64,000 nucleotides of DNA from Neorhizobium sp. NCHU2750 (GTDB lineage Bacteria; Pseudomonadota; Alphaproteobacteria; Rhizobiales; Rhizobiaceae), in the NCBI RefSeq assembly GCF_003597675.1, contig NZ_CP030832.1, positions 62,001 to 126,000 on the forward strand. The letters are read 5' to 3'. Each line of letters starts with the position of its first letter. The stretch's first letter is position 1. Shown in pieces: positions 26,471 through 35,531 of this stretch. Both the position numbers and the translations under genes were made by a program. The notes beneath the pieces were generated by a model, which had not been told where the DNA came from, did not search any database, and saw only the letters and a program-made list of their open reading frames with translations.

Positions 26471-27144
26471 AGTGGGTTGACCTCTGGCGCGGGTTTCCCG
26501 GTGAACCTCGACGAGTTCACATCCCTCGACACCCGATGGAATTCGAGCCGACCATCTAAATTCTCTTTCTCCAAGAGTTCCTTCGCCCGAGCGCCGGAGG
26601 TCTTTGGATTAAGCCACTCCGCGAAGACGGCAGGGTCGAGGATCGCAGGTTGCCTATTGTGAATCTTCGCCATCGGCTCTGCAGCCGGCATGGTAACGAT
26701 CGTACAGCTCGTGACATCCAGCTTGGAATTGTGCGCCCATAGCCCCGCGAAGGCGAACGGTGCTTGATCCGGCTGGGTTGTAAGCCATGGGTCCTTCTTG
26801 CCGTCATCCTCGCTGACCGTCCATTCATAGAATCCATCAGCGGGGATCAGGCATCTCCGGGATTTGAAAGCATCTCGGAAGGCGGGGGAGGTGCCAATTG
26901 TCTCGATCCTTGCATTGAACATGGCCGCCTTCGGCATCTCCGTCGCCCAATGCGGCACAAGCCACCAGCGCGCGGTCTGAGCGGTCTGCTGGCCGTTGTC
27001 GTCGTTATGAACGATGAGGACATCCTGTGTCGGCGAAATGTTGAAGCGTGCCTGAGTATTGCGACCACGCTCGTGGTCCCATGGGAGATCGAACATGTCC
27101 TTGAAGGCCTGCCATTCATGTTGGAGCACGAACCTTCCGCACAT
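26467..27144 (-). CDS. SRAP/YedK family protein (abasic-site DNA-protein crosslink)
   Basis: 225 residues beginning MCGRFVLQ, with the catalytic Cys2 after removal of Met. Other family motifs are ARFNISPTQDVLIV (the Asn that stabilises the link), WWLVPHWATE, FNARIETI and RCLIPADGFYEW (the active-site Glu), and the conserved His in IHNRQPAI. These proteins protect abasic sites in single-stranded DNA, as HMCES/YedK does. The start at 27144 follows AAGGAAG; the frame is open upstream. This fits the repair theme, although no SOS box was seen in front of the operon. Confidence 0.93.
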   Translation of the reverse strand: MCGRFVLQHEWQAFKDMFDLPWDHERGRNTQARFNISPTQDVLIVHNDDNGQQTAQTARWWLVPHWATEMPKAAMFNARIETIGTSPAFRDAFKSRRCLIPADGFYEWTVSEDDGKKDPWLTTQPDQAPFAFAGLWAHNSKLDVTSCTIVTMPAAEPMAKIHNRQPAILDPAVFAEWLNPKTSGARAKELLEKENLDGRLEFHRVSRDVNSSRFTGKPAPEVNPL

Positions 27145-27148
27145 GTGG

Positions 27149-27376
27149 TCACTTCCTTTCCATGGATGCGAGATCGATCGCCACCTGACGGTTGGCAATC
27201 ATTCCGAGCATGATGTTGTCGGCCAGCTCGACCAGCGCGGCGGCGACCTCCTCCGCCTGCCATCCCGCTTTGATCGCGGCTAGGGCGACGTCGGATACGC
27301 CATCGGACATCGCTTCCTGGCACCGCAGGAATCGGTCGGGGTCAAAGGTGTTCGGCGGTGGTTGGATCGACTTCAT
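27149..27376 (-). CDS. Hypothetical protein (75 residues)
   Basis: Starts MKSIQPPPNTFDPDRFLRCQEAM and continues as two helices (AALAAIKAGWQAEEVAAALVELADN). The family is not recognised. The stop is 4 nt before the SRAP start, so it probably opens that operon. A longer start at 27424 is possible; neither start has a strong ribosome site. Confidence 0.6.
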   Translation of the reverse strand: MKSIQPPPNTFDPDRFLRCQEAMSDGVSDVALAAIKAGWQAEEVAAALVELADNIMLGMIANRQVAIDLASMERK

Positions 27377-27500
27377 TCTAAAGAGAATGGGTTCGCGCAG
27401 GCCGCCGTCAAGGCGCCGCTTCATCGGATTTCGATGCAGTGGCCGATCCTTGTAAGCACCACAACCACCAGCGCTCCAAAAAACTAATGCCGCATGCCCC

Positions 27501-27710
27501 TCAAGGCCTAATGAGCCTGATCAAGAATGTAAATTCGGACAGGCTGCGATGTTGGTCCGAACCAATCACTGCAACGGACCAGTACTGCCTGTCCCGACCG
27601 AAGATGTCGGAAACTTGGACTACCTCGGCATCGTCTTCTATGAAGCGTCGCGCCCAATAGTAAGATCCCGCGCGGAGATCATCATGGTCAATCGCAATCT
27701 CGTCTGTCAC
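27501..27710 (-). CDS. Hypothetical protein (69 residues, GTG start)
   Basis: A compact acidic protein with DLRAGSYYWARRF, EVVQVSDIFGRDRQYWSVAVIG and SLSEFTFL, which look like strands of a small beta domain. A GTG at 27710 is preceded by AAGGTG at good spacing. The frame is open to a TTG at 27782, which would overlap the upstream gene. The family is not recognised. Confidence 0.55.
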   Translation of the reverse strand: MTDEIAIDHDDLRAGSYYWARRFIEDDAEVVQVSDIFGRDRQYWSVAVIGSDQHRSLSEFTFLIRLIRP

Positions 27711-27778
27711 GCGGGCACCTTGGCCTTTTGAACCTGATTGTCGGAGACTTCGCATGTGGCGATTTTCCCGCCCCCCGG

Positions 27779-28303
27779 TCAAGGCACCGCGTCCGCGGGT
27801 GGAACCTTTCCACTCTTTCTGCTGGAAAGAACCTCCGCGAGCGATACAGGCCGCAGTCCTTGAGCGTCAACGCCGACGTCGAACTGTCGCGGAACCGGTT
27901 TGAGCCGTCCATGGGAATGACCGTGAAGGTCGATCGATCCTTTGCCCATCTGGTTCCAGGTGCGAAACGCATAGTGGCACAGGATGAGATGATGATCGTG
28001 GGCGCGGAGCTCCGCGTAGTGCTGGACGCTGGTCCAGCCTTGCGAACCCGTCGTCGTCTCGGGATCGTTGTTGCCGACGATCAAATGCTTGAGACCGTTC
28101 AGTGATGCCAGCAGCTCCGCACAGTCGCCTGTCTTCGCAGACATGAAGTCGCCAAGATGCCAGACTTCGTCATCTTTGCCAACGACTCTGTTCCAGTTGC
28201 CGATGAGCTCCGCGTCGTGCTCCGCCATGTTCGAAAATGGCCGCCGGTCAATTCGAAGCACGCGGGGGTCGCCGAAATGCGTATCGCCTGTGAAGAAGAG
28301 CAT
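27779..28303 (-). CDS. Metallophosphoesterase (calcineurin-like)
   Basis: 174 residues with the full set of metal-binding motifs: FFTGDTHFGD (first Asp and His), WHLGDF, LIVGNNDPE, LCHYAF and HGHSHG. It resembles small phage-type and YfcE-like phosphodiesterases; the substrate is unknown. The start at 28303 is the Met of MLFFTGDTH. It begins 4 nt after the DUF2177 stop, so the two are co-transcribed. Confidence 0.9.
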   Translation of the reverse strand: MLFFTGDTHFGDPRVLRIDRRPFSNMAEHDAELIGNWNRVVGKDDEVWHLGDFMSAKTGDCAELLASLNGLKHLIVGNNDPETTTGSQGWTSVQHYAELRAHDHHLILCHYAFRTWNQMGKGSIDLHGHSHGRLKPVPRQFDVGVDAQGLRPVSLAEVLSSRKSGKVPPADAVP

Positions 28304-28307
28304 GGTA

Positions 28308-28709
28308 CTAGCCGAAGTAGCGGGCGGCAGCGTATCCACACGCGCTGGCCACGCTCGTCAGGACGGTGCCCCAGATCAGATCGGCGATGGTCATCGGGAC
28401 TGGCCAATTCTTGAGCGTCGACAGGTTCGTCATGTCGTAGGTGCCGTAGGCAGCCAGGCCCAGAACCGCCGCGTACCCGACTGCAGTCCAGATCGACCCG
28501 ACCTCGAGACCGGGACGAACCGCAAGCACGACGATGGCGACGGCGAAGAATAGATAGAAGACCGCGGCGACGCCGAAGTTGGGGGAGGGAAGCATCATGT
28601 CGCCGAGCTGACGCTGATAGAAGCTCCGGGCGACGAGACCAAGCCAGATGGCGTCGATCAGAAGAAAGGAAATCAACGTCCCAACATATGCAATGCCCAT
28701 CGTCTTCAT
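28308..28709 (-). CDS. DUF2177-family membrane protein
   Basis: A 133-residue protein with four hydrophobic segments: GIAYVGTLISFLLIDAIWLG, FGVAAVFYLFFAVAIVVL, TAVGYAAVLGLAAYGTYDMTN and IADLIWGTVLTSVASACGY. DMTNLSTLKNWP is the family signature. The function is unknown. AGGAGAG precedes the ATG at 28709. A stress-promoter variant (28742-28767) lies upstream. Confidence 0.88.
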   Translation of the reverse strand: MKTMGIAYVGTLISFLLIDAIWLGLVARSFYQRQLGDMMLPSPNFGVAAVFYLFFAVAIVVLAVRPGLEVGSIWTAVGYAAVLGLAAYGTYDMTNLSTLKNWPVPMTIADLIWGTVLTSVASACGYAAARYFG

Positions 28710-28741
28710 TCGGCTACTCTCCTTGTGTGGCGTTGAGCAGA

Positions 28742-28767
28742 AACCGCGCACCGGCGCGCGTGGTTCC
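28742..28767 (-). promoter_or_regulatory. EcfG-type promoter variant upstream of DUF2177
   Basis: On the minus strand GGAAC (28767-28763), 18 nt, GTT (28744-28742). The spacing is one longer than canonical but within GGAAC-N18-19-TT. Confidence 0.5.
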
Positions 28768-28834
28768 GCGGCGAACCTGAACATCTTATTGACGGCCTTC
28801 GGAACTTCGCACGGTCGGATGCCTTTAAGGAGTC

Positions 28835-29122
28835 ATGGAAATTCAGAGCACTGAAATCGACCGGCTGAAGCAAGATCTCGCACTCGACGAGGCGCTGATC
28901 CATGCGCTGTATCTTCGTCTGAAGTCGGAGATCGAAACACGCGAAGCGATCGTGGATGCCGCAGCACATGGGGCAGGCGTGGAGGTTCTCGAAGCGATCG
29001 CCGTCGATCCGGTCCCGATCATCGACGAACTCGGCGCTGAGAAGACAGTGGCAGGTCTGATCGACGCCTTCAAACGCGCTCGGACCGGGCGGCGAAGCGA
29101 CATCCTCGATATCGGCCACTGA
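28835..29122 (+). CDS. Small helical protein ahead of ligD copy 2 (95 residues)
   Basis: Starts [38 protein letters not shown]. Its N-terminal half should be a coiled coil and the rest a polar helical region ending [10 protein letters not shown]. The family is not recognised. It ends 8 nt before the ligD start, so they are one operon. The ribosome site AAGGAG is unusually close to the ATG. Confidence 0.65.
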   Translation: MEIQSTEIDRLKQDLALDEALIHALYLRLKSEIETREAIVDAAAHGAGVEVLEAIAVDPVPIIDELGAEKTVAGLIDAFKRARTGRRSDILDIGH

Positions 29123-29130
29123 GGCCATCG

Positions 29131-31770
29131 ATGACGACGAGGCTCTCCACCTATCATAGCAAGCGCGACTTCCAAAAGACGACGGAGCCGTACGGGACCG
29201 TGGAGGTCCGCCCCTCGAAGCGCTTGCGGTTCGTCATCCAGAAGCACGACGCGACCCGGCTGCACTATGACCTCAGGCTGGAACTCGACGGCGTCTTCAA
29301 GTCCTGGGCCGTCACCCGCGGTCCTTCTCTGGATCCGGCGGACAAGCGCCTCGCAGTCGAGGTCGAGGACCATCCACTCGACTACGGCGACTTCGAAGGC
29401 ACGATCCCCAAGGGAGAGTATGGCGGCGGGACGGTCATGCTTTGGGACCGCGGCTACTGGGAGCCGGATGGCGATATTTCCCCGGAGCAAGCCTTGAAGA
29501 AGGGCGACCTGAAGTTCGTCCTCGACGGTGACCGCCTAAAGGGCAGCTTCGTACTCGTCCGGATGAAGAAGGACCGCGACGGGGGCAAGCGTACGAACTG
29601 GCTCCTCATCAAGCATCATGACGATACCGCGGTGAATGGAAACGGTGATGTCATCCTTGAGCGGAAGAAAACGTCGGTCGCGTCTGGTCGGGCCATGTCA
29701 GCCATCGCTTCGGGCAGAGGTCGGAAACCGAAACCGTTCATGCTGACGGCCCCTGCCGTTCCAGCCGACGCCGTCTGGGACAGCAGCGAGGGACTGGCAG
29801 CGGAGGAGCGCAAGAAAACTGAGAAGGGTGCCGCGCCCCGATGCTCGCGGAAGGGCGAAGGCGCGATGCCGCCGTTCATCCCGCCGCAGCTCTGCAGGTC
29901 GGAGGACCGGCCGCCGTCGGGCAAGGGATGGCTGCACGAGATCAAGTTCGACGGGTACAGGGTTCAGATGCGCATCGAGGGCGGCACCGTCCACCTGCTG
30001 ACCCGCAAGGGGCTGGACTGGACGAAGCGCTTCAAGCAGATCGCCGCCGATGCCAGCGACCTAGCCGATGCCATCATCGACGGCGAGGTCTGCGCACTCG
30101 ACGAGAACGGCGCGCCGGACTTCGCCAGCCTTCAGGCGGCCTTGTCGGAGGGCAAGACGGAAAGCCTGGTCTTCTTCGCCTTCGATCTCCTGTTCGAGGG
30201 AGGCGACGACCTTCGCGACCAGCCGCTGAAGGCGCGGAAATTCAGGCTGGAGACACTGTTGAAAAACGCAGATGCAGGAGAGCGTCTCAGGTTCGTCGAT
30301 CATTTCGAGACCGGTGGCGACGCCGTTCTTCGTTCCGCCTGTCGCCTCTCGCTGGAGGGCATCGTCTCGAAGAAGGTCGACGCGCCCTATCGGTCGGGTC
30401 GGAGCGATAGCTGGGTAAAGTCGAAATGCCGGGCCGGTCATGAAGTTGTCATCGGCGGATATGCCACCAATGGCGATACGTTCAGGTCGCTTCTGGCAGG
30501 CGTCTACCGCGACGATCACTTCGTCTATGTCGGCCGTGTCGGCACAGGTTTCGGTGCGGGCAGGGCGGCAATGCTGACGGAGAAGCTGCAGCCGCTGCTC
30601 ACCACCCGGTCGCCCTTCACAGGGATAGGCGCACCGAAGAAGACCGCCGAGATCCACTGGGTCAAACCGGAACTCGTCGCCGAAATTCAGTTCGCCGGCT
30701 GGACCGCCGACGAACAGGTTCGCCAAGGCGCCTTCAAAGGTCTGCGGGAAGACAAGCCCGCACATGAAGTGACGACGGAGCGGCCCTCATCTCCTGATCA
30801 CGAAACGCCGGAACCGGACGCCGCGCCTGATGCGACATCCAGGCAGAGATCACCTCCGAAGCAATCCCGGAAGAACGCCAAGGCCGAGGTCATGGGCGTC
30901 CTAATTTCCCATCCGGACAAGGCCCTGTGGAGCGACACCGATCCGCCTGTCACCAAGCAAGACCTCGCTCTCTATTTCGAGGCGGTCGGTCCGTGGCTGA
31001 TCGAACATGTCCGCGGAAGACCGTGTTCCGTCGTCCGAGCGCCCGATGGTGTCGGCCATCAGCAGTTCTTCCAGCGGCATGCGATGCCCGGAACTTCCAA
31101 CCTGCTCGAGCTCGTGAAAGTCTCCGGAGATCGCAAGCCGTACCTGCAGATCGACCGCGTCGAAGGACTGGCCGATCTCGCGCAGGCGGGTGCGCTCGAA
31201 CTGCATCCGTGGAATTGCATTCCCGACAAGCCTGAAGTTCCAGGGAGACTGGTCTTCGATCTCGATCCGGGACCCGGCGTCGAATTCGACACGGTCGTTG
31301 AAGCCGCCCGCGAGCTTCGTGACAGGCTCGACAAGCTCGGGCTGGTTGGCTTCTGCAAGACGACAGGTGGCAAGGGCCTGCATGTCGTCGTACCGCTCAA
31401 GGCAGCCAGAGGAAAGTCGCCCGGATGGGACGAGGCGAAGGAATTTGCTCGCCGTCTCTGCGAACAGATGGCGCAGGAGAAGCCGGACCTTTATCTGATC
31501 AAGATGGCGAAGAAGCTGCGCAACGGCCGCATCTTCCTCGACTATCTGCGCAACGACAGGATGGCGACCGCGGTCGCGCCGCTGTCCCCGCGCGCCAGAC
31601 CCGGCGCATCGGTTTCGATGCCCCTGACCTGGTCACAGGTGAAGGTCGGCCTCGATCCAATGAAGTTCACGGTGCGGAGCGTGCCGTCATTGCTGAAGAA
31701 GAGCGAAGCATGGGCGGACTATGACAGCTCCGCGAGGTCGCTCGCCGCCGCGATCAGAACGCTACGCTAA
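29131..31770 (+). CDS. ligD: Multidomain ATP-dependent DNA ligase D, copy 2
   Basis: 879 residues, the same order as copy 1: phosphoesterase (about 25-185), ligase (adenylation Lys272 in KFDGYR) and polymerase (about 590-870; [13 protein letters not shown]). It ends 3 nt before the stop of a convergent ku gene. The three domains are complete, so both copies look functional. The linker between ligase and polymerase domains (about 550-590) is rich in Pro/Glu and is where the copies differ most by eye. Confidence 0.95.
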   Translation: MTTRLSTYHSKRDFQKTTEPYGTVEVRPSKRLRFVIQKHDATRLHYDLRLELDGVFKSWAVTRGPSLDPADKRLAVEVEDHPLDYGDFEGTIPKGEYGGGTVMLWDRGYWEPDGDISPEQALKKGDLKFVLDGDRLKGSFVLVRMKKDRDGGKRTNWLLIKHHDDTAVNGNGDVILERKKTSVASGRAMSAIASGRGRKPKPFMLTAPAVPADAVWDSSEGLAAEERKKTEKGAAPRCSRKGEGAMPPFIPPQLCRSEDRPPSGKGWLHEIKFDGYRVQMRIEGGTVHLLTRKGLDWTKRFKQIAADASDLADAIIDGEVCALDENGAPDFASLQAALSEGKTESLVFFAFDLLFEGGDDLRDQPLKARKFRLETLLKNADAGERLRFVDHFETGGDAVLRSACRLSLEGIVSKKVDAPYRSGRSDSWVKSKCRAGHEVVIGGYATNGDTFRSLLAGVYRDDHFVYVGRVGTGFGAGRAAMLTEKLQPLLTTRSPFTGIGAPKKTAEIHWVKPELVAEIQFAGWTADEQVRQGAFKGLREDKPAHEVTTERPSSPDHETPEPDAAPDATSRQRSPPKQSRKNAKAEVMGVLISHPDKALWSDTDPPVTKQDLALYFEAVGPWLIEHVRGRPCSVVRAPDGVGHQQFFQRHAMPGTSNLLELVKVSGDRKPYLQIDRVEGLADLAQAGALELHPWNCIPDKPEVPGRLVFDLDPGPGVEFDTVVEAARELRDRLDKLGLVGFCKTTGGKGLHVVVPLKAARGKSPGWDEAKEFARRLCEQMAQEKPDLYLIKMAKKLRNGRIFLDYLRNDRMATAVAPLSPRARPGASVSMPLTWSQVKVGLDPMKFTVRSVPSLLKKSEAWADYDSSARSLAAAIRTLR

Positions 31771-31773
31771 GCC

Positions 31774-32586
31774 TCAGCTTGCCTTCTTCTTTTTCTCATC
31801 GCGCTCGATCGACTTGCGCAGGACATCCATGATGTTCACGACGTTCGAGGCCGCGGCGGGCTCGCTCTTCTTCGATTTCGTCTTCTTCACGGGCTTGAGG
31901 GACTTCTTCTTCTCGTCGATGAGCGCGAGCAGCGCATCCTGGATCGGATCGCTGACCATCTTCGGCGACCATGCCTTCGTCTTCTGCTTGATGAGCTTCC
32001 GAACCAGGGGCAGGGCGTCGTCATCCGCCTCTTCGCCGATGTCCTCGAAGTAGTCGCCCTCGGGCCGTACCTCGTCACCGAACCGCAGGGTCCAGAGCAA
32101 GATCCCGTTGTCCCGTGGCTCGAGGACGACCGCACGTTCTCGACGGCCGACGACCAGCTTGGAAATTCCGACGACCTTGGAAGCCTTCATGGCTTCCCGG
32201 ATGACCGAGAACGCTTCGTCGCCGACCTTATCGCCGGGCGTCAGGTAGTGCGGCTTCTCAAGATAGATCCATGGAATGCTGTCTGCCGGCACGAACCGTG
32301 AGATGTCGATCGTCTTGACCGTGTCCAGCGCGACGGCATCGATCTCGTCGTCGGTCAACACCACGTAGTCGTCCTCGCCGCGGGCGTAGCCCTTGCCCTG
32401 CTTTGAATCCGGCACCGGCTTGCCCGTGACGGAATCCACATACTGGGCCATCACCCGGTTGCCGGTCTCCTTGTTCATGGTGTGGAAACGGACCTTCTCG
32501 GATTCTGAAGTCGCCGGCATCATCTCGACCGGACATGTGACGAGCGAGAGCTTCAGGTAGCCTTTCCAGTATGGACGGAGTGCCAT
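31774..32586 (-). CDS. ku: Ku-family DNA end-binding protein
   Basis: 270 residues. The Ku ring core is visible from ALRPYWKGYLKLSLVTCPVEM through KVRFHTMNKETGNRV, FVPADSIPWIYLEKPHYLTPGD and EAMKASKVVGISKLVVGRRERAV. The C-terminus is Lys-rich (KKKSLKPVKKTKSKK, then ERDEKKKKAS). Ku holds the broken ends and recruits LigD. The start at 32586 follows GGAG at proper spacing. It is the second gene of a two-gene ku operon. Confidence 0.94.
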   Translation of the reverse strand: MALRPYWKGYLKLSLVTCPVEMMPATSESEKVRFHTMNKETGNRVMAQYVDSVTGKPVPDSKQGKGYARGEDDYVVLTDDEIDAVALDTVKTIDISRFVPADSIPWIYLEKPHYLTPGDKVGDEAFSVIREAMKASKVVGISKLVVGRRERAVVLEPRDNGILLWTLRFGDEVRPEGDYFEDIGEEADDDALPLVRKLIKQKTKAWSPKMVSDPIQDALLALIDEKKKSLKPVKKTKSKKSEPAAASNVVNIMDVLRKSIERDEKKKKAS

Positions 32587-32598
32587 CGTCATTACTCC

Positions 32599-33504
32599 TC
32601 ACCCGGCCTTGCGCTGCGGAGCGGCCTTGGAAGCGGCGGACTTCCGGGCCGCCCCGCGCGCAGCGCCCTGCCGGCCCGTGCCCTTGTTGGCGTTGGCCGC
32701 AGTGCGTTTCGGTTTCTCGTCGGATTTCTTCGCGAGCCCTGCGCTCTCACGGAGAGCGGCCAACAGGTCGTTCGGTTTCGAGACCTCTACCTTCTTCCTC
32801 TTCGGCAGCGGCTTGCCTTCAATCTTCGCCTTGACCAGCGCGGCGAGCGCCTCTTCGTAACGGTCGTCGAAGCTCGCCGGATCGAACTCGCCGATCTTGG
32901 TCGAGATGATGTGCTTGGCGAGGTCCAGCATCTCGCCTTCGATCTTGATCTTCGGCACGCTCTCGAAAGCCTTCTTCGACGAGCGGACCTCGTAGTCGTA
33001 TTGCAGGGTGGATGCGATCAGTCCCTTGCCATGCGGCCGGATGAGCACCGTCCGCATCCGGCGGAACAGCACCGTCCGGGCGATGGCTGCGACCTTGTCC
33101 GCCTTCATGCCGTCACGCAGCAGGGCGAAGGCGTCGCCGGAGGTCTTGTCCGGGGTGAGATAGTAGGGCTTGTCGAAGTAGACGTCGTCGACCGTACCGC
33201 ATGGTATGAAGGCTTCGATCTCAAGCGTCTTGTTGCTCTCGGGGATTGTCGCAGCGATCTCCTCCGGATCGATCAGGACGTAGCGACCGTTCTCAAGCTC
33301 GAAGCCCTTCACCTGGTGATCCTTCTCGACAGGCTCCTCGCTCTCGCTGTCGACGAAGACGCGGTTCACGCGGTTTCCGGTCGTGGTGTTGATGGTGTTG
33401 AAAGTGATCCGGTCCGATGTCGATGCCGCCGTGTAGAGCGCGACGCCGCAGCTCACTTCACCGACCTTCAGGAAGCCTTTCCACTGCGCTCGATGCCCTG
33501 CCAT
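32599..33504 (-). CDS. ku: Ku-family DNA end-binding protein, longer paralogue
   Basis: 301 residues with the same core (WKGFLKVGEVSCGVALY, ITFNTINTTTGNRV, IDPEEIAATIPESNKTLEIEAFI, YYLTPDKTSGDAFALLRDGMKADKVAAIART). The tail is longer and basic (KPKRTAANANKGTG, ARGAARKSAASKAAPQRKAG), like the tails that extend DNA contacts. The two paralogues may form a heterodimer, as proposed for S. meliloti Ku pairs. Start and stop are 12 nt from the next ku. Confidence 0.94.
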   Translation of the reverse strand: MAGHRAQWKGFLKVGEVSCGVALYTAASTSDRITFNTINTTTGNRVNRVFVDSESEEPVEKDHQVKGFELENGRYVLIDPEEIAATIPESNKTLEIEAFIPCGTVDDVYFDKPYYLTPDKTSGDAFALLRDGMKADKVAAIARTVLFRRMRTVLIRPHGKGLIASTLQYDYEVRSSKKAFESVPKIKIEGEMLDLAKHIISTKIGEFDPASFDDRYEEALAALVKAKIEGKPLPKRKKVEVSKPNDLLAALRESAGLAKKSDEKPKRTAANANKGTGRQGAARGAARKSAASKAAPQRKAG

Positions 33505-33539
33505 ACGCTTCTACTCCGAATCTCCTGGATGGCGACTCA

Positions 33540-33564
33540 AAGGTGCGAGCGAGTGATTCGTTCC
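33540..33564 (-). promoter_or_regulatory. Candidate EcfG-type promoter of the ku operon
   Basis: On the minus strand GGAAC (33564-33560), then 18 nt and TT (33541-33540). The third base is C rather than G (CTT), so the match is only to the loose GGAAC-N18-TT form. Confidence 0.4.
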
Positions 33565-33710
33565 GAGTCGAAACGAATCAAAATTCAATGGCTTAGGAAT
33601 CCGCGCTCAGAGATTGATTCAGGAGTTCAGCGCCGTGTCGATAAGACAGACTGCTTGCAGAGCGGCGCCTGGGTTCCCATCTCCAGTATACCCCCGTGAC
33701 GAGAGCACCC

Positions 33711-33875
33711 ATGCCCGACGATCAGTTGTCGAACCTGTTGATCGATATCATTCCGCCCGAGCGCGAAGACGACGGCATGGATTCGAGGACCTGCCTCTGC
33801 TGCGAGCGCCGCCGCCCCGCATCCTGCATGGACGACGACGGATGCGGCATCTGCGAAGAATGCCTATCTCCGTGA
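33711..33875 (+). CDS. Small zinc-ribbon-like protein (54 residues)
   Basis: Starts MPDDQLSNLLIDIIPPERE. Six Cys residues cluster in CLCCERRRPASC and CGICEEC, enough for one zinc site. A GAGAG sequence precedes the ATG. The family is not recognised. It is short, and its frame is not the longest here, so the call rests on the Cys pattern. Confidence 0.5.
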   Translation: MPDDQLSNLLIDIIPPEREDDGMDSRTCLCCERRRPASCMDDDGCGICEECLSP

Positions 33876-33955
33876 CCGCAACGCGAGAGCAAACTGACAA
33901 ATTTCGAACAAGCTCTGGGTGAGCTATGTCGCGAATGCCCGGTATGCGACAAGGG

Positions 33956-34174
33956 CTACTTGTCGTTCATCGAAGGCAGGAGCGTCTCGACCTGGCTTCG
34001 CTGATCTTCAGGAAGCGAGGCGATGTGCTCCTTCCAGAACCGTGACGCCTCGACTGGCTCGTCTTCCCATTTCCGGGTGCTGACGATGTTGTCGTCCAGC
34101 TTCGAGAGGCGTTTCCCACCAAGCGCGAGATAGCGCTCGGCAAGCTGATGCGCATTTGTCTCGATGTTTGACAT
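33956..34174 (-). CDS. Hypothetical protein (72 residues)
   Basis: Starts MSNIETNAHQLAERYLALGGKRLSKLDD behind AAGGAA. The rest (SRFWKEHIASLPEDQRSQVETLLPS) is helical. Soluble, probably single-domain; the family is not recognised. Confidence 0.65.
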   Translation of the reverse strand: MSNIETNAHQLAERYLALGGKRLSKLDDNIVSTRKWEDEPVEASRFWKEHIASLPEDQRSQVETLLPSMNDK

Positions 34175-34247
34175 TGTCAATTCCTTTCATTAATTGCCCG
34201 GCAGTCCTAGCGGGCGTGCCGGGCCGAAGGTTAACGAGGTTGCGGGA

Positions 34248-34715
34248 TCAAAGTTTCGTGGGCACCGCGGCTGCTGGGTCGTCCTTCTTTGCGAGCAGGT
34301 CGCGGATCTCCGTCAGAAGCCGGACATCGGCCGTAGGCGGGGCGGGCGGTGTCGCACCAGTCTTCTCGTGGTGCTCGACCTGATGCCGAACGAAGTTTAC
34401 ACCCTTCACCATCAGGAAGATGATCCAGGCGAGGATCAGGAAGTTGATGAGCACGGTGATGAAGTTGCCGTAGGCGAACACTGCTCCCTGTGCGCGGGCC
34501 GCCGCCAGCGTCGGGGCATTCACAGCGGACGAAAGGGGGATAAAATAGTTCGAGAAGTCGAAGCCGCCGAAAAGCGCGCCGACGACCGGCATGATGACAT
34601 CGTCTGTCAGGGACTTCACGATGCCGCCAAACGCCCCGCCGATGATAACGCCGACTGCGAGGTCCATGACGTTGCCGCGTGCGATGAACGACTTAAACTC
34701 GTTGATAATGCTCAT
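34248..34715 (-). CDS. mscL: Large-conductance mechanosensitive channel MscL
   Basis: 155 residues, usual for Msc[31 protein letters not shown] is the first membrane helix with its Gly/Ala gate. A periplasmic loop follows, then the second helix [22 protein letters not shown], and a cytoplasmic tail with an amphipathic helix ([15 protein letters not shown]). It releases solutes on hypo-osmotic shock. The start at 34715 ([10 protein letters not shown]) is typical; the frame extends 66 codons further upstream. An upstream stress-promoter variant suggests stress control. Confidence 0.96.
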   Translation of the reverse strand: MSIINEFKSFIARGNVMDLAVGVIIGGAFGGIVKSLTDDVIMPVVGALFGGFDFSNYFIPLSSAVNAPTLAAARAQGAVFAYGNFITVLINFLILAWIIFLMVKGVNFVRHQVEHHEKTGATPPAPPTADVRLLTEIRDLLAKKDDPAAAVPTKL

Positions 34716-34748
34716 TTTCAGCCTTGTATTCTTGGGAGGAGCAGGCTG

Positions 34749-34774
34749 AACGTGGAAACTCCGAGCGTTGTTCC
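34749..34774 (-). promoter_or_regulatory. EcfG-type promoter variant upstream of mscL
   Basis: On the minus strand GGAAC (34774-34770), 18 nt, GTT (34751-34749). Confidence 0.5.
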
Positions 34775-34806
34775 GACAAAAAGACGCTTGATCGCCACCG
34801 ATGCGA

Positions 34807-35316
34807 TCAGTGCCGTCGGTCGTGGCCGTACCATCTGTAGGTTCCGTCATCGCGGAAGCCCGGCAGAACCGACACTCCGAAGCGACGGTTAGCAACCTCA
34901 TCTGCGTGCTCAAACATCGCGCTCAGACGGATGTGATCTATTTCCATCAATGCCAGGAGCCGCTCAAGGTGACGAGAGGACATGGCACCGAACAGACCGT
35001 CCCCGCCGCCATCAATTGCTGGCTTCAACGAAATCCTCGATCCGACATCGTCCTGAAACTGGGCGAGCACCTTCCCGGCAGCAACGAGCCGGCGGCGAAC
35101 GTTAAGTCGCGGCTCGGTAACGATAGATAGGCGGAATCCGTTTTCGATACGGGTCTTACTGTTCGGCAGCAGGCCGGTGTCTAGGATATCGCTTCCTGGA
35201 GCCTGATCCCGGATCGTCGTGAGGAAGGCATCGACCAAACCGCCGGCTGCCTCTAGGAGATCGGCATCTGACATGAACTCGTTTTCGCGATACAGACGCG
35301 CCTTGGATGTGTGCAT
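34807..35316 (-). CDS. Hypothetical protein (169 residues)
   Basis: Starts [26 protein letters not shown] at 35316 behind GGAAGGAACC. It appears soluble and alpha/beta ([25 protein letters not shown]...). The C-terminus is [24 protein letters not shown]. The family is not recognised. It lies downstream of the bacteriophytochrome gene on the same strand but beyond a hairpin. Confidence 0.55.
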   Translation of the reverse strand: MHTSKARLYRENEFMSDADLLEAAGGLVDAFLTTIRDQAPGSDILDTGLLPNSKTRIENGFRLSIVTEPRLNVRRRLVAAGKVLAQFQDDVGSRISLKPAIDGGGDGLFGAMSSRHLERLLALMEIDHIRLSAMFEHADEVANRRFGVSVLPGFRDDGTYRWYGHDRRH

Positions 35317-35493
35317 TGTGGTTCCTTCCCCCCGGATAACGCCCGGTTTCCAGGAAAGTTGCTCACCGACAGCGACGCACGATGGGTCAAAACCTTTCCA
35401 ACGATGCCGCGTCCCCATCTGATGCTCACCAACACGTCGTCGATGACCGCCTGCAGCGATCATGTCGCGCATTCGTGGTCGTCCGGGATAAAG

Positions 35494-35524
35494 AGGGCGC
35501 TCCCGGCGACGGGTCGAGCGCCCT
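35494..35524 (-). terminator. Probable terminator after the bacteriophytochrome gene
   Basis: Perfect 9-bp stem AGGGCGCTC / GAGCGCCCT with a 13-nt loop, just past the stop at 35532; only three U's follow on the minus strand. Confidence 0.5.
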
Positions 35525-35531
35525 TCGTGCT

